A DNA stretch of 64,000 nt from Drouetiella hepatica Uher 2000/2452 (lineage in GTDB: Bacteria; Cyanobacteriota; Cyanobacteriia; Elainellales; Elainellaceae): NCBI GenBank assembly GCA_019359505.1, contig JAHHHD010000007.1, positions 124,001 to 188,000 of the forward strand, read 5' to 3'. The notes beneath the pieces were generated by a model. It saw only the letters and a program-made list of their open reading frames with translations. It did no database searches and had not been told where the DNA came from. Below, one piece after another: positions 44,845-54,492 of the stretch. The first letter of the stretch is position 1. Each line of letters begins with the position of its first letter. A program made the position numbers and the translations under genes.

Positions 44845-45894
44845 CTAGTTCTGGCTTTTAGGCATCTGCTTTGCCAACCAGGGCAGCTGATCAAACCAAT
44901 AGACACAGTCTCGTTCTTCAGCAGAAGCATTTCGAGCTAAGTAATCAAGATCTGATCGAGAGAGGTGCGATCGCTGACAAAAGTAGGGATTTCGAGGACG
45001 GCGGCTGAAGTAGCTGAAAAAAACAGCAGTTCTATGATGCTGAGTAGGCGGTTTGCCCCGGTGATAGTACAAGGCAGTATCGACAAAAATTACGGTGCCC
45101 ATGCTCCCAACTAAAGTTCTGATGCCTTCAGCTTCTGTCCCAGGCAACAGGCTTTTCAATTCTTTATCAGAAAGTAATTTGTATTGATACTGAAACAAGC
45201 CGTAGATAGGGGTATTGACCATTGGCTGCAAGCATTCAAACGGGCCTCCCTCCATCTGGACATCGTTCAAATAAACGCAGACTTTGAGCATCCGTCGATC
45301 TTCTCGATCTTTGTGCCAGGTTCTGACTCCTATTTCTCTACCATCTGCATGGCTACGTACAAGTTGAAGTCCATCGTAACCCACTGGAAGCTGTAGATAA
45401 TTCTCAACGATGTTTAAGAGTTTCCCACTTAAGCCCCATTGAAATATTTCCTCATGCTGCAAGAGTTGAGCCGTATTTGCTAAAACTTCATGTTTACTGC
45501 CATGTTCTGGTAAAGCTGCGCGCTCAGCCAATGCTTGGAAAACTGCCTCAGAGGCTGCCAAGAACTCTTCAGTATGGGGAATATTGAGTGCTTTTAGAGA
45601 AGAAACATGAATACCTGTTTGCCTAATATCTTCAACGATCGCCGTATCTGCCGCACTAAGCTTAGGAAGACGGTTTTTATGTTGCTGTATATACTTTTGA
45701 TAGCGTGGGTACAGAATATTTCTTTCAACAAAAGCTGACTTTGAAATATTCCAAATAGCTTTAGCGGGTAATGAAGAAATGCGCTTAGACCACCAGTCAT
45801 AGCTGTCGTTCAATGCCGCCAGTACATTCATGTTTTTGGAGTTCGGAGCCGGGTTTTGTAGAAAAAAACTTTGCAACTTAAAAAGTTTAAACAC
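44845..45894 (-). CDS. PhyH-like 2-oxoglutarate/Fe(II)-dependent dioxygenase
   Basis: A 349-residue protein of the phytanoyl-CoA dioxygenase type. The iron facial triad is His194 and Asp196 (RTWHKDRED) with distal His278 (YYHRG); Arg288 (HHRTAVFFSY) is the oxoglutarate ligand. The N-terminal 100 residues form a separate helical part. The GTG start at 45894 has AGGA about 8 bp before it; a later ATG is at 45831. It opens the polysaccharide cluster, but a direct role in glycan modification is only inferred. Confidence 0.82.
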   Translation of the reverse strand: MFKLFKLQSFFLQNPAPNSKNMNVLAALNDSYDWWSKRISSLPAKAIWNISKSAFVERNILYPRYQKYIQQHKNRLPKLSAADTAIVEDIRQTGIHVSSLKALNIPHTEEFLAASEAVFQALAERAALPEHGSKHEVLANTAQLLQHEEIFQWGLSGKLLNIVENYLQLPVGYDGLQLVRSHADGREIGVRTWHKDREDRRMLKVCVYLNDVQMEGGPFECLQPMVNTPIYGLFQYQYKLLSDKELKSLLPGTEAEGIRTLVGSMGTVIFVDTALYYHRGKPPTQHHRTAVFFSYFSRRPRNPYFCQRSHLSRSDLDYLARNASAEERDCVYWFDQLPWLAKQMPKSQN

Positions 45895-46195
45895 TATTTT
45901 TTCCTAAAATGAGCTTTAAATTAATGATTTAGATCAGTTCCATAAAAAGCTTGAGCAATTCTTGAAAGTAGAATGACGATATCAAATAATTTGCCAACAC
46001 TCAAAACGTCAAAACGCTAATTTGTTTGTTAAAGCACGAGAAATTCTATGAGAATCGCAAGAGCCTCAGGATTGTCTTGGCGATCGCCACAATACAGCTC
46101 TCCCGTAAAAATCAGCAATTAAAGATTGCCAACTCTTAGGAAAATTACTAAAGAACTCATAATAAGATTAACTAACAAAAGCCATTATTTGTGGT

Positions 46196-46290
46196 AACTC
46201 AAGTATTCATAAACTCAAGTATTCATAAACTCAAGTATTCATAAACTTAAGAATTCATAAGCTTAAGCATTCATAACTTAAGCATTCATA
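46196..46290. repeat. Six 16-bp tandem repeats
   Basis: Six near-copies of AACTCAAGTATTCATA, three identical and three diverging. The last includes the stop codon of the WecG-like gene. Not a CRISPR array since there are no spacers. The rest of the 45895-46195 gap is AT-rich with no supported gene. Confidence 0.8.
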
Positions 46291-47089
46291 AATAGCGCGA
46301 GTAGTCAGATCGCACCTTTCGCAGAGATCTGACCCAATTAGCTAACACTTGTTTACTGGCTAAATAGAGAAAAGGAGGTATGGTTGCAAAGTAGCGCCGC
46401 CATAACCTACGGGGTTCTTGAAGCAATCGATAGAGCCATTCTAAACCTGCTCTCCTAACCCAATTAGGTGCCCATTTATGAATGCCCGCATAGACTGGAA
46501 AAACGCCTCCTAGGCCCAGCATGACGGCCTCAACTTTTCCCTGATGCTGATTCATCCAGATTTCTTGCTTAGGACAGCCCAACGACACTAGAACCAGTCT
46601 AGCCCCGCTCTCATTGATCTTTTGTACCATTGCCTCATCTTCCTCTAGGGTGAGCGGTCGAAAGGGCAAGGGCTGCATATCAGCAACCTGAAGCTCAGGA
46701 AATTCTTCACAGAGATTCTTTTTCATTCGCTCCAAAATATCTGGCTTAGAGCCTAGGAAAAACACGCTGATGCCTTCAGTTGAAGCCTGTTTGCACAGGG
46801 CTAAGAAAATATCCATTCCAGCAACTCGATCTTGATGGGGTACACCCATTAGCTTCATTAGCCAAACCAGTGGCATACCGTCGGGAGTCACCATATCGGC
46901 TGCTTCTAACACCGAAGCAAATGAGGGGTCAGTATGAGCCTCCATTAACATATGCACGTTGGCAACGCAGACATATTTACTGAGTCGAGCGCTAGCCCAT
47001 TTCATCACCAGACTAATCTGGGCATCAAAGGGTAACGCGGTTACAGGAAATCCAATTACATTTTGGATAGGGGGAAATGCCTCTAACAT
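46286..47089 (-). CDS. WecG/TagA/CpsF-type glycosyltransferase (GT26)
   Basis: About 267 residues from ATG 47089; the longer frame begins with TTG at 47140. VANVHMLMEAHTDPSF, TPDGMPLVWLMKLMG, RVAGMDIF, VSLGCPKQEIWM and GLGGVFPVYAG are diagnostic for GT26, which adds ManNAc(A)-like sugars to lipid-linked intermediates at the inner membrane. The basic, aromatic C-terminus is the usual membrane-association helix. It is divergent from the main cluster. Confidence 0.9.
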   Translation of the reverse strand: MLEAFPPIQNVIGFPVTALPFDAQISLVMKWASARLSKYVCVANVHMLMEAHTDPSFASVLEAADMVTPDGMPLVWLMKLMGVPHQDRVAGMDIFLALCKQASTEGISVFFLGSKPDILERMKKNLCEEFPELQVADMQPLPFRPLTLEEDEAMVQKINESGARLVLVSLGCPKQEIWMNQHQGKVEAVMLGLGGVFPVYAGIHKWAPNWVRRAGLEWLYRLLQEPRRLWRRYFATIPPFLYLASKQVLANWVRSLRKVRSDYSRYL

Positions 47090-47127
47090 ATTTTTGTAAG
47101 GCTTACCTATTGAGGAAGGTGTACATG

Positions 47128-47187
47128 TGTCCGAATGCAAGCGTCCGAAGTATAAGCGTCCGAAATATAAGCGCCCGAAGTGTAAGC
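47128..47187. repeat. Four 15-bp tandem repeats
   Basis: Four tandem units of the form GCGTCCGAAGTATAA (first copy one base shorter) lie directly upstream of the WecG-like gene, within its leader or promoter. Confidence 0.72.
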
Positions 47188-48192
47188 AGAAGCTTTAAAG
47201 CTTCCCCGGTATTTAGCAGACCCTTCAGAAAAATTTAAAGTGCTCCGGATAAATTTCCTGCGGATTACAGGAAAATTCAGTGGCGCTCTTAAAAGATTTG
47301 CTTAGAGCGTGAACGAAGCGATCGCTGTTTTGCGATAACTTTGAACTAATTGCTCGTAATAGAGAGGATGAAAGGTTGATGCGCGATCGCAGCTTGGCTG
47401 AGAAAATCTCTTAAAGCGGCGAAGTAAATGCTAGAGGAATAAGTCACTACGCCCGGTAGATGCCTGTCAAATTCTGCAAACAGTGCAATAGTAGATGTGC
47501 GTAGTCGTGCAAAATTAGTTCTGTATTAGCCGTCTTCAGTCGATAACTATCCGGAAAGTGACGTAATAACTTAAGAATCACTTCGGTAGGTTGCATCAAT
47601 GAGACGAAAAGGTAGACAACCCAAAAGCAACCCTCAAGAGAAACCACAAGATATAAGCTTCTATCTAGGGTTATCAGTACATACACTGTCATGGAATGCT
47701 TGAAGATGCAAGGGAAGGCAGCATGGCTGCCACCGTTCCTTACGAAAGATTCATATGTGTTTTCAAAGTGTGTGTCTAGGTTGAACTTTGCAGGTTTTAA
47801 AGATTTGTGGTAGAGACGAAGCTATTTCGATAATGCAGCCTCGATGCTGAATTGACTCTTAGCAATATTTATTCAATCTTTATATAAATCTACGTGATTG
47901 TCCTGAAGAAGCCTGAATAGGTTTGTATGCCAGCAACAGATCTAAGAACTGACTGATGTTTGTACTGCATCTGCATCAAGATAATCAGGGTCTTTATAAT
48001 CAGGGTCGCTGCAAATATAGATCGCTATAGATTACTCTCAGAGATTGTTCTTGGAGACTGTTCTTAGAGATTGTTCTCGGAGCAGTCATAGAAGTGTTGA
48101 GCATGGTCTAGAAATCTTGGGGTAGCTACCGATTCATTTTTATCCTTCTGCAAAAGCATTAGATTCAGTCGTGTAGTCAAAACCGCGAACTT
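47188..48192. other. Long gap upstream of the main polysaccharide operon
   Basis: About 1 kb with no gene I can support; an 81-codon minus-strand frame at 47447-47692 lacks any family likeness. Three copies of a 13-bp unit, GAGATTGTTCTTG and variants, lie at 48041-48079, and ATAATCAGGGTC occurs twice near 47980-48005. The gap is long enough to hold a regulated promoter and leader for the operon. Confidence 0.5.
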
Positions 48193-49281
48193 ATGAAGAT
48201 TGCCTTAGTTCATGATTATCTCACTCAGAGAGGCGGGGCAGAGCGAGTCTTCGAGCTTTTGTGTCAGCAATATCCCAGTGCGGATATTTTTACCTCTCTT
48301 TACGATCGCGATCGCACAATTGAACTGGGAGAACGTCTGGTTCAGACTACTTTTTTGCAGCACATTCCTGGAGCTGCTCAGCATTTTAGGCTAATGGCGC
48401 CTCTGTACTATCCGGCTTTCCGGGCGCTAGATTTACAGGACTACGACTTAATTATTAGCAGCAGCACCAGCTTTGCCAAAGTAGTACGCAAACGACCGGA
48501 TGCTAAGCATATTTGTTTTTGTCATAACGTTACTCGCTTTTTGTGGGACACCAAAACTTATCTCAAAGAATATGGCGACTACCGCCACTTCTACCCCGTG
48601 ATTGAGCGAGTCTTTCGAATGATGCGCAAAGCCGATCTGCGATATTCTCAGGAGCCTGATCTATATATAGCCAACTCTAGCGTGGTGGCGCGTCGCATTC
48701 AAAAGATATACGGCAAACGGGCGATCGTCGTTAATTACCCGATCGACAGTAAGAAGTTTACCTTCTCGGCAGATAAGAGCGACTTTTACCTAGCTTCAGC
48801 ACGGCTACTGCGCTACAAGCGAGTGGATGTTATTATCGAAGCCTTTAACTGGCTGGGTCTACCCTTAGTGATCACGGGGGATGGCCCTGAGCGAGAGCGG
48901 TTACAGGCTCAGGCGCTGCCCAATATCCAGTTTGTGGGACATATTAGCGATGCTGAGCGATGCAATTTGATGTCAAAGGCGCGATCGGTCATTGTTGCAG
49001 CACTAGAGGACTATGGGTTAGTTCCTGTAGAAGCCAATGCTAGCGGTACGCCTGTGCTCGCCTATGGCGCGGGTGGTGTGCTGGATACTCAACAGCATGG
49101 AAAAACAGGTCTTTTATTCAAGCGACAAACGCCAGAGTCCATCCAATCTGCCGTGCTAGAAGCACAAGCTACTGCATGGAATTATCAACAGATTTGTGAC
49201 CATGCAATGAATCAATTCTCAGAACCTGTATTTTTCAGTAAAGTTGAGCGGATTATTAGCCAGTTCTGTGGAATAGGTTAA
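48193..49281 (+). CDS. GT4-family glycosyltransferase
   Basis: A 362-residue glycosyltransferase with two Rossmann-like domains. The start MKIALVHDYLTQRGGAERVF is typical, with the acceptor-binding GGAE loop. The C-terminal half has ARLLRYKRVDVIIEAF, VITGDGPERERL, FVGHIS and the donor-binding E-x7-E pattern ALEDYGLVPVEANASGTPV. It begins the plus-strand cluster and is followed 59 bp later by the Wzc-like gene. Confidence 0.93.
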   Translation: MKIALVHDYLTQRGGAERVFELLCQQYPSADIFTSLYDRDRTIELGERLVQTTFLQHIPGAAQHFRLMAPLYYPAFRALDLQDYDLIISSSTSFAKVVRKRPDAKHICFCHNVTRFLWDTKTYLKEYGDYRHFYPVIERVFRMMRKADLRYSQEPDLYIANSSVVARRIQKIYGKRAIVVNYPIDSKKFTFSADKSDFYLASARLLRYKRVDVIIEAFNWLGLPLVITGDGPERERLQAQALPNIQFVGHISDAERCNLMSKARSVIVAALEDYGLVPVEANASGTPVLAYGAGGVLDTQQHGKTGLLFKRQTPESIQSAVLEAQATAWNYQQICDHAMNQFSEPVFFSKVERIISQFCGIG

Positions 49282-49340
49282 ATGTAATGCTGGGTTCCAA
49301 TGGAATCCAATTAAGCTGACCAAATTTCAGGATTGCAGAC

Positions 49341-51569
49341 GTGACTGATAGCAACCTTAAACTCATGACTGAGAGCGAACCAGGATATGGACAGCTATTT
49401 GCCGTCCTCCTACGTCGCCGATTATGGATGTTAGGTGCGCTAGGTGCAGCTGTAGGAATTGCTTTTGTGATGACGAAGCTACAGCAACCGACATATGTTA
49501 GCTCGTTGCAGCTACTCGTAGAACCCATCTATCAGGGAAAACAGGGGCAGGGGCAGGAACAAAATCTGGACGATCAGTTTGCTGATTCTAATGTTCAGAT
49601 CGATAGCGGTACTCAGATTAGCTTAATGACAAGTTCTGGACTATTGCGGAAAGCTATGGTGTCTCTAAATAGGGAATATCCAGAGATTGATCCAGAAGAT
49701 TCAGATAGCTTAGCAGCCTTTAAAAGCTCTCTGAGTGTGACCCAGGTTACATTTACGGGTGTAAAAGAAAAGGGCGCAACCAAAATTTTTCAAGTAACTT
49801 ATACAGACAATGATCCCGTAAAGACGAAATCTGTATTAGAAACTATGCAGAAGGTCTACCAAGACTATAACCTGGAGCAGCAAAAGAACCGGCTGGCAAA
49901 AGGTCTGGCTTTTATCGATCAACAGCTCCCGCAAATTGAAAATAAGGTAAAACAGTTTGAAGACTCTTTAGAGCAATTTCGAACTGACCAAGAGCTAATT
50001 GATCCGCAGGTACAGGCACAGGCGCAGGCGGAAGCGCTAAACCGAATTCAGGATGAACTGCGAACTAACAGCGCTCAAATTGAAGAACTTCAGGATCGAT
50101 TTACTAGCTTGCAGGCACAGGTAGGGCTGGCTCCTGAAGAAGCCGTCATTGCAGCTCGGTTAAATCAATCACTGCGCTACCAGACACTGCTGAATGAGAT
50201 TCAAAAGACAGAGCTAGAGCTAGTACAGCAGCGCCTATTGTTCAATGACAATACCGCAGAAGTCCAAGTGTTGCTAGACAAGCGTCAGGAGCAGGTGGGA
50301 TTACTTCAAGATGAAGTGAGTCAGGTAGTGGGAGACAGTGGGGATGGGACAGCAATCCAGCTTGGTCAGCTTGACTTAACTCTAATTAACAATTTGGTCG
50401 ATGCGGAAGTTAACTTACGCGCATTAGAGGCGCGAGATTCCAGCCTAGTCAATTCTGAGCAGCAGCTGCGAGCAGAATTGCAGCGCTTTCCTGAATTGCT
50501 AGCTGAGTATGGTCGGCTACAGCCAGAAATTGAGCTGAATCGAGACACCTTGAAGCAGCTCTTGGCAGCACGTCAAGAATTGGGACTGGCGATCGCTCAA
50601 GGAGGGTTTGACTGGCAAGTGGTAGAAGAGCCGCAGCTGGGCTTAAAGACAGGTCCAAGTTTGGCACGAAATCTACTGCTGGGGGCGGTGGTGGGCTTAA
50701 TGCTGGGGGGAGTGGCTGCCTTTTTGCGAGAGGCTTCTGATGATGTAATTCACGATGCAGAGGATTTACGTCGCCAGTCGGGTTTGCCGCTGCTAGGGAT
50801 GCTGCCGCAATTTTCTATCAAGGCTGAAGCCAGACTGCCGATCGCTTTGCCGTTCAGCCGAACTGAGAAATCAACTTTGCCTAGCGATCAGGTTGTCTAC
50901 TGGGCACCCTTCCGGGAAGCCTGCGATCTTTTGTACAAGAACATTCAGCTATTGGACAGTTCCCGATCGCTTAAGTCATTGGTCGTTACTTCGGTGTTGC
51001 CGGGTGAAGGCAAGTCAACGCTGGCATTAGGCTTGGCGATTAGCGCAGCTCGACTTCATCAGCGGGTGCTGTTAATTGATGCCAACCTACGATCGCCCCA
51101 TTTGCACGAGTTGCTGAATTTATCGAACGAGCAGGGTTTATCAACGCTGCTTGCTAGCCATGCGTCTATTCCTAAACACATTGGCTCCCAGGGTGCAGAG
51201 ACCTCTAGCAATGTTTCAGTTCTGACGGCTGGTTCTGCTCCGGATGATCCGGTGATGCTGCTCAGTTCTCAGCGGATGCGAGATGCGATCGCAGTTTTTG
51301 AACAATCCTATGATTTAGTCATTATTGATGCGCCTTCTGTTTCTGGAAAGGTTGATCCGATTCTACTTGGCTCTTGTTGCGATGGCATCCTTTTAGTCGA
51401 ACGAGTTGATCAGGTGACGCGATCGAGAATGAGTCAGGCGATCGCTATGTTGAGCAAATTAAACATTATCGGGGTGGTTGCCAACGGTCTAGAAGATTTT
51501 TCCAACAGTCACTCGTCTCAGTCGCTGCCATTCCAGACTGCTCTTTCTCAAGGCAGCTCTAATCATTGA
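49341..51569 (+). CDS. Wzc-like polysaccharide co-polymerase / bacterial tyrosine kinase
   Basis: A 742-residue fusion. N-terminal Wzz domain with helix about 28-46, a long periplasmic coiled-coil stretch (about 170-430), second helix about 448-466, and a cytoplasmic kinase domain. Walker A LPGEGKSTLALG near 552-563, Walker A' LLIDANLRSPH near 576, Walker B VIIDAPS. The C-terminal tail SSQSLPFQTALSQGSSNH lacks the usual Tyr cluster, so autophosphorylation may differ. It starts at GTG 49341; an ATG at 49365 is an alternative. It controls chain length and export of the polysaccharide. Confidence 0.92.
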   Translation: MTDSNLKLMTESEPGYGQLFAVLLRRRLWMLGALGAAVGIAFVMTKLQQPTYVSSLQLLVEPIYQGKQGQGQEQNLDDQFADSNVQIDSGTQISLMTSSGLLRKAMVSLNREYPEIDPEDSDSLAAFKSSLSVTQVTFTGVKEKGATKIFQVTYTDNDPVKTKSVLETMQKVYQDYNLEQQKNRLAKGLAFIDQQLPQIENKVKQFEDSLEQFRTDQELIDPQVQAQAQAEALNRIQDELRTNSAQIEELQDRFTSLQAQVGLAPEEAVIAARLNQSLRYQTLLNEIQKTELELVQQRLLFNDNTAEVQVLLDKRQEQVGLLQDEVSQVVGDSGDGTAIQLGQLDLTLINNLVDAEVNLRALEARDSSLVNSEQQLRAELQRFPELLAEYGRLQPEIELNRDTLKQLLAARQELGLAIAQGGFDWQVVEEPQLGLKTGPSLARNLLLGAVVGLMLGGVAAFLREASDDVIHDAEDLRRQSGLPLLGMLPQFSIKAEARLPIALPFSRTEKSTLPSDQVVYWAPFREACDLLYKNIQLLDSSRSLKSLVVTSVLPGEGKSTLALGLAISAARLHQRVLLIDANLRSPHLHELLNLSNEQGLSTLLASHASIPKHIGSQGAETSSNVSVLTAGSAPDDPVMLLSSQRMRDAIAVFEQSYDLVIIDAPSVSGKVDPILLGSCCDGILLVERVDQVTRSRMSQAIAMLSKLNIIGVVANGLEDFSNSHSSQSLPFQTALSQGSSNH

Positions 51570-51598
51570 TATTTCTGCTAATCGCCTAGTGAATCTTT

Positions 51599-52558
51599 AT
51601 GAGTGACTTACTGCATGATCTACATAGGTATCTACACAATAAAATTTCTGTGCAGAATGGTCTACAAAAAAAATTATATGATCTTTCTCAAGATGATCTA
51701 TTAATTAGTCAGTCTGATTACCTACCAGATTCCAACGTACCCAATACTTGGATACCCAACTATGCCTTAAGGTGGAGACAGCGCAAGCTCATTGTGCAGC
51801 TTTTGCCTGAGCGCCAGCAGTCCTCTTTATCCTCTTCTCACGAACAGGAATGGCTAGTCGCTTGCCTGCAAAACTCTCCCGTTAAGCTAGTTAAACTTGA
51901 CTTAGGGTTAGGTGACGTCTGTCTTAAAATTTGGGCAGAGGCTTGTCGCCATACGGATAGACAGGCTTTCCTGCGGTTGCCCGCTGCTCCTAATCGACCA
52001 CAGAATAAAAAGCCTCTGCACTGGTGGCTGAAGCGGCGGCTAGATTGGATCATAGCAGCACTACTTTTGGTCGTATTAAGTCCTGTCCTGCTCAGTCTTT
52101 TAGTCCTGCTTCAGCTTGAATCTTCTGAGCCTGCGGTTTTGCGTCAGTGGTGTGTAGGAGAGCGGGGTAGATTATTTCAGTGCTTTAGATTTCGCACGGG
52201 CAGTTCCCTTAACTTGACGGATCTGGGGCAATGGCTGAGTAGATTGAAGTTAGATAGATTGCCAATGCTGTTGAACGTGTTGCGGGGTGAAATGAGTCTG
52301 GTGGGTTCTCATCCTTTCGATTTAAGTAGTGCTACCCAAGTGAATCTAGAATCGCGCTGCTGTCTCAATCTGCTGCCTGGAATTGTGGGGATACAACCTA
52401 TCAAAAGATATTTGCTTGTCGAAGATTCTAAACTTCTATCCTTGTGCGATCGCTATCAAGACGACTGTGCCTATCTGCAAGGCTGGTCGTTAGAGTGGGA
52501 TCTAAAGTTTTTATTGATGGTCATTCCTAAGCTAATCTTGACCCTGAGTGCTGACTAA
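51599..52558 (+). CDS. HepC-like initiating sugar transferase
   Basis: A 319-residue protein of the bacterial sugar-transferase (WbaP/HepC) family, which transfers a sugar-phosphate to lipid carrier. Residues about 1-145 are a divergent N-terminus; WWLKRRLDWIIAALLLVVLSP is the conserved amphipathic membrane entry. FRFRTGSSLN and RLDRLPMLLNVLRGEMSLVGSHP-like (here LKLDRLPMLLNVLRGE) and LPGIVGIQPI are the catalytic segments. Compared with family enzymes, the loop between FRFRT and LPMLLNV is short. It lies 29 bp after the Wzc-like gene. Confidence 0.87.
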   Translation: MSDLLHDLHRYLHNKISVQNGLQKKLYDLSQDDLLISQSDYLPDSNVPNTWIPNYALRWRQRKLIVQLLPERQQSSLSSSHEQEWLVACLQNSPVKLVKLDLGLGDVCLKIWAEACRHTDRQAFLRLPAAPNRPQNKKPLHWWLKRRLDWIIAALLLVVLSPVLLSLLVLLQLESSEPAVLRQWCVGERGRLFQCFRFRTGSSLNLTDLGQWLSRLKLDRLPMLLNVLRGEMSLVGSHPFDLSSATQVNLESRCCLNLLPGIVGIQPIKRYLLVEDSKLLSLCDRYQDDCAYLQGWSLEWDLKFLLMVIPKLILTLSAD

Positions 52559-52635
52559 CAAAAAATTAAGATAGATACTTTCAAAGACAAGTAAGACAAG
52601 TAAGACATGTGCAACATACTAAAGGCGATCGCATC

Positions 52636-53460
52636 ATGAAAACAAAGGAATTGACGATCGAGGCGGGACGCGCTGAAAAACAGTATTGGCAGGATCTTTG
52701 GACTTATCGAGAGCTGTTCTATTTTCTGGCATGGCGCGATATTTTAGTGCGCTATAAGCAAACGGCGATCGGGCTTGCTTGGGCGCTCATTCGTCCTTTT
52801 TTGACCATGGTGGTATTTACAGTTGTCTTTGGTAATCTGGCAAAGCTGCCATCTGAAGGAGCACCTTATCCAATTCTGGTATTCTCAGCAATGTTGCCCT
52901 GGCAGTTCTTTGCCAATGCCCTCAGCGAGTGCAGCAATAGTTTGATTAGCAATTCTAATCTGATCTCTAAAGTGTATTTCCCCAGGCTGATCGTACCGAC
53001 GAGTGCGGTGATCGTTAGCTTTGTTGATTTTATGATCTCAGGCATTATTTTGCTGGGGCTAATGGCGTGGTACAACTTTGTGCCGGACTGGCGAATTTTG
53101 ACGCTGCCGCTGTTTGTGCTCATTGCGTTTGCAGCCTCGATCGGTACAGGGCTATGGCTGGCAGCGTTAAATGTGCAGTACCGCGATTTTCGCTATATCG
53201 TGCCATTTATTGTGCAATTTGGGCTATATATTTCGCCTGTGGGATTTAGCAGCAGCATTGTGCCGGAGCAGTGGCGGTTGCTGTATTCGCTCAATCCGAT
53301 GGTGGGAGTCATTGACGGGTTTCGGTGGGCTATTATTGGCAAAGATGCCGCTATCTACTGGCCAGGGTTTACCCTATCGGTGGGGCTGGTATTTGTGGTG
53401 CTAATTACGGGCATCTGGTATTTTCGCAGGATGGAACGGACGTTTGCAGACGTAATTTAG
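52636..53460 (+). CDS. Polysaccharide ABC exporter permease, Wzm/KpsM type
   Basis: Inner-membrane export permease of about 274 residues with about six helices. ATG 52636 is chosen over the GTG at 52609. The segment DLWTYRELFYFLAWRDILVRYKQTAIG is the family's N-terminal amphipathic part, and QYRDFRYIVPF is conserved. It pairs with an ATPase of the Wzt/KpsT type; that ATPase gene begins 2.66 kb further on, past unrelated small genes. It lies 77 bp after the sugar transferase. Confidence 0.92.
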   Translation: MKTKELTIEAGRAEKQYWQDLWTYRELFYFLAWRDILVRYKQTAIGLAWALIRPFLTMVVFTVVFGNLAKLPSEGAPYPILVFSAMLPWQFFANALSECSNSLISNSNLISKVYFPRLIVPTSAVIVSFVDFMISGIILLGLMAWYNFVPDWRILTLPLFVLIAFAASIGTGLWLAALNVQYRDFRYIVPFIVQFGLYISPVGFSSSIVPEQWRLLYSLNPMVGVIDGFRWAIIGKDAAIYWPGFTLSVGLVFVVLITGIWYFRRMERTFADVI

Positions 53461-53613
53461 GTCGGCTATCTCTCTATTTGTGGAGTAAGCTATTTTCATT
53501 GAATGGGGCGATCGCTTTTTGAGCATGAGCTATGTTAGAGACATAAGCTATGTTAAAGAGTAGAAGGGGCGCTTGGCTACCGCAGCACCCTGTTTATGGA
53601 TAGAGGACGGTTT

Positions 53614-54492
53614 ATGACAGCTCTACAACTTCGTCAGTTAAACGCGCTACCTCCCATCACTTGGGCAAAACTGCCGCCGGATTTCACCTTACCGGATGAA
53701 CCCGTGGAAAGTAATCTTCAGCCTCTACTGGCAGCAGCTTTACGAGAATCTCTAGAGTTGGCAGGGTTAATCCTTGAAGCTAGTCTGGTTGCCTCAAATT
53801 TTGGGATTTGTGCCACGGTAGGCGATAAGACGATCGTAAAAGCTCCAGATTGGGTCTATGTGCCGTCGGTGCAGCCGCTGCCAGAAGGAGAAGTGCGGCG
53901 CAGCTATACACCCCATACTGAGGGGGAGGTTCCGGCGATCGTGATGGAATTTGTCTCTGAAACTGAGGGGGGTGAATACTCGATCAATCCTCACTATCCC
54001 TATGGAAAATGGTACTTTTACGAGCGGATCTTGCAAGTCCCTGTCTATGGAATTTTTCACCCCAAGACTGGTGAACTTGATGTTTATCGCTTGACTGACG
54101 GTAAGTATGAGCAGCAGGTGCCCGATGAGCAGAATCGTTACTGGATTGAGGAAGTCAGCCTATTTCTGGGGGTGTGGCAGGGCAAGAAAGCAAACATGAC
54201 GACTGGTTGGCTACGCTGGTGGGATCAGTCAGGGGGTTTATTGCTGTGGGGGGGAGAACAGATAGAGATAGAGCGGCAACGGGTCGAGCAGGAGCGGCAA
54301 CGGGCGGAGCAGGAGCGGCAACGGGCGGAGCAAGAGCGGCAACGGGCGGAGCAAGAGCGGCAACGGGCGGAGCAAGAGCGGCAACGGGCGGAGCAAGCGC
54401 AAATTGCTTTGGAACAAGAGAGATCTTCAACTCAACGGTTAGCTCAGAAGTTAAGAGAGTTGGGAATAGATCCTGAAACATTTGAAGCCTAG
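53614..54492 (+). CDS. Uma2-family endonuclease-like protein with heptad repeats
   Basis: About 292 residues from ATG 53614, which has GAGGA 6 bp upstream. Residues 1-200 match Uma2 (DUF820), a PD-(D/E)xK-like nuclease family expanded in cyanobacteria: KAPDWVYVPSV, IVMEFVSETEGGEYS and KWYFYERILQVPVYGIF. The C-terminus is a charged helix of six RQRAEQE heptads encoded by 21-bp repeats, then LAQKLRELGIDPE. Function in cyanobacteria is unknown. It interrupts the exporter genes. Confidence 0.88.
   Translation: MTALQLRQLNALPPITWAKLPPDFTLPDEPVESNLQPLLAAALRESLELAGLILEASLVASNFGICATVGDKTIVKAPDWVYVPSVQPLPEGEVRRSYTPHTEGEVPAIVMEFVSETEGGEYSINPHYPYGKWYFYERILQVPVYGIFHPKTGELDVYRLTDGKYEQQVPDEQNRYWIEEVSLFLGVWQGKKANMTTGWLRWWDQSGGLLLWGGEQIEIERQRVEQERQRAEQERQRAEQERQRAEQERQRAEQERQRAEQAQIALEQERSSTQRLAQKLRELGIDPETFEA
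54271..54396. repeat. Six 21-bp coding repeats in Uma2 gene
   Basis: Six units of GAGCGGCAACGGGCGGAGCA plus A/G encode RQRAEQE-type heptads in the helical C-terminus. The last four are almost identical, implying recent expansion or homogenisation. Confidence 0.9.

Noticed and set aside
46196-46290. Possible CRISPR array
   Set aside because: Tandem 16-bp units without spacers and no cas genes.
47447-47692. 81-codon minus-strand frame in the polysaccharide gap
   Set aside because: No family pattern, no clear ribosome binding site, and isolated.
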